Positions 63,116 to 64,000 of a stretch of 64,000 bases of DNA are shown piece after piece. Made by a program: the position numbers and the translations under genes. Under the pieces are notes generated by a model. That model worked only from the letters and a program-made list of their open reading frames with translations. It searched no databases and had not been told where the DNA came from. Origin of the DNA: Herbiconiux flava (GTDB lineage: Bacteria > Actinomycetota > Actinomycetes > Actinomycetales > Microbacteriaceae). Each line of letters begins with the position of its first letter. Within the stretch, counting starts at the first letter, position 1. The DNA is taken from assembly GCF_013409865.1 (NCBI RefSeq), contig NZ_JACCBM010000001.1:3596001-3660000 (forward strand), written 5' to 3'.

Positions 63116-64000
63116 ATGAGCGATGGAGGCAGCTGGGCCGCGCCCGGCGCTGAGCCCGACCGAGGGCCCGGCGAGGAGCACGGCGAGCGGCCGGATGCGC
63201 GGGCCGACCAGTCCTCGACGCCTTCGCCCGTGGCGCCGGCACCCGCTCCGCCGTCGCCCGTGCCGCCGATGCCGCAGTACGGGCAGTACGCCCCGCCGCC
63301 GCAGCAGCCCGCCCCGCAGTACGGGCAGTACGCGCCGCCACAGCCCGCTCAGCAGCAGCCCGCATGGCAGCAGCAGCCGCCCGCCTGGCAGTACGCCACC
63401 CCGCCCACCGGCTACGCGGCCGCGCCGCAGTGGGCCCCGCCGCCCAAGCCCGGCCTCATCCCGCTGCGGCCGCTCGGCTTCGGCACCCTGCTCGGGGCGC
63501 CGTTCCAGGTGATCCGCCGCAACCCGAAGGCCACCTTCGGCTCCGGCCTGCTGGTGCAGCTCGTGATCGTGCTGGTCACCGGCGTCTTCGTGGGCGTCGC
63601 CGTGTTCTGGGCGATCTCCCGCTCGGTCTCGGCCGAGGGCCAGGCCGACGCCGACGCGGTCGCGGCCGGCAGCGTCGGTATCGTGCTCGTGTCGCTCGTG
63701 GTGCCGCTCGCGCTCTCGCTGTTCGCCTCGGCCCTGCTGCAGGCGGTGCTCGTGATCGAGGTCGCCCGCGCCACCCTGGGCGAGAAGCGGCGGCTGGGTG
63801 AGCTCTGGAAGGCCGCGTTCAAGCGCACCCTCCCGCTGGCCGGCTGGTTCGCGATCACCGCAGCGGCCGTGATCGTGGTGATCGCGATCCTCGTCGGCAT
63901 CGTGCTGCTCGCGAACCTCGTCGGCGGCACCGGCGGGCTCGTGGTCGGCATCGTCGTGACGGTGCTGCTCAGCCTCGCCCTGGTGGTGCTCGGTGCCTGG
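63116..64000 (+). CDS. membrane protein with Pro/Gln-rich tail (partial)
   Basis: The frame opens at ATG 63116 (GAGGAG seven bases upstream) and runs to the window end without a stop, 295 codons. The first ~110 residues are Pro/Gln/Tyr/Ala-rich with repeated QYGQYAPP, and are probably cytoplasmic and disordered. Then come PLGFGTLLGAPFQVIRRNPKATFG and three long hydrophobic segments. A related gene stands upstream of mtrA in other actinobacteria. It diverges from mtrA. Confidence 0.8.
   Translation, partial: MSDGGSWAAPGAEPDRGPGEEHGERPDARADQSSTPSPVAPAPAPPSPVPPMPQYGQYAPPPQQPAPQYGQYAPPQPAQQQPAWQQQPPAWQYATPPTGYAAAPQWAPPPKPGLIPLRPLGFGTLLGAPFQVIRRNPKATFGSGLLVQLVIVLVTGVFVGVAVFWAISRSVSAEGQADADAVAAGSVGIVLVSLVVPLALSLFASALLQAVLVIEVARATLGEKRRLGELWKAAFKRTLPLAGWFAITAAAVIVVIAILVGIVLLANLVGGTGGLVVGIVVTVLLSLALVVLGAW

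Overview
This window comes from a high-GC actinobacterium, most likely a member of the Microbacteriaceae. The support is the WhiB1 / PdtaS-like kinase / Rv3235-like / SecA / HPF / ComF / LpqB-MtrB-MtrA neighbourhood typical of actinobacteria, strong G/C third-position codon use, and many GTG starts. I place it by gene content only; the species cannot be read from the sequence.

Left arm (1-32.4 kb, host). It begins with the 3' end of a DEDDh-type exonuclease, then an SDR oxidoreductase, a drug-type MFS transporter opposite an alpha/beta hydrolase and a MarR regulator. Next comes a minus-strand amino-acid cluster (serA, leuB, ilvE, FAH-family hydrolase), small membrane proteins, and a carbohydrate locus (LacI regulator facing a lipoprotein binding protein, two permeases and a glycogen-debranching-type glycosidase) with three clear LacI-type operators. 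The branched-chain amino-acid operon ilvD-ilvB-ilvN-ilvC follows, then trehalose synthesis (otsA-otsB), an MscS channel, zwf and a 952-residue LuxR-type ATPase regulator. The last ~80 codons of ilvD have strikingly different codon use.

Centre (32,669-48,947). A complete, very small (16,244 bp) temperate siphovirus-like prophage is integrated in the 3' half of a tRNA-Lys(CTT) gene, bounded by perfect 35-bp repeats. It has integrase, repressor, HTH/Cro-or-Xis-like protein, HNH nuclease, large terminase, portal, a protease-capsid fusion, head-tail connectors, tail tube, a short tape measure, tail proteins, a beta-helix tailspike, a cysteine-peptidase lysin and a holin. Almost all late genes overlap by 1-4 bases on the minus strand.

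Main discovery. The attachment core lies inside the 3' end of the repressor gene. In the integrated state the repressor stops inside the tRNA gene and ends LEPRTH (107 aa). Joining the two prophage ends in silico to rebuild attP makes the same frame read on into CLTAVAPLALVA (119 aa), an ssrA-like C-terminus. Its stop then overlaps by ATGA the start of a phage operon leading to the integrase, which itself ends LAAAAA. This is the architecture of an integration-dependent immunity switch, known from some mycobacteriophages: the free phage makes an unstable repressor, and integration removes the degron.

Right arm (48.9-64 kb, host). tRNA-Lys, a septum-formation-like lipoprotein, a Bcp peroxiredoxin, whiB1 with palindromes upstream and a triplicated terminator-like repeat downstream, a PdtaS-like sensor kinase, an Rv3235-like protein, secA, hpf, comF, lpqB-mtrB-mtrA and the start of a membrane protein running off the window. 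A dyad GAGTA-N5-TACTC lies ~38 bases before both the LuxR regulator and the lipoprotein genes. Before the prophage inserted these were near neighbours, which suggests a small regulon split by the phage.
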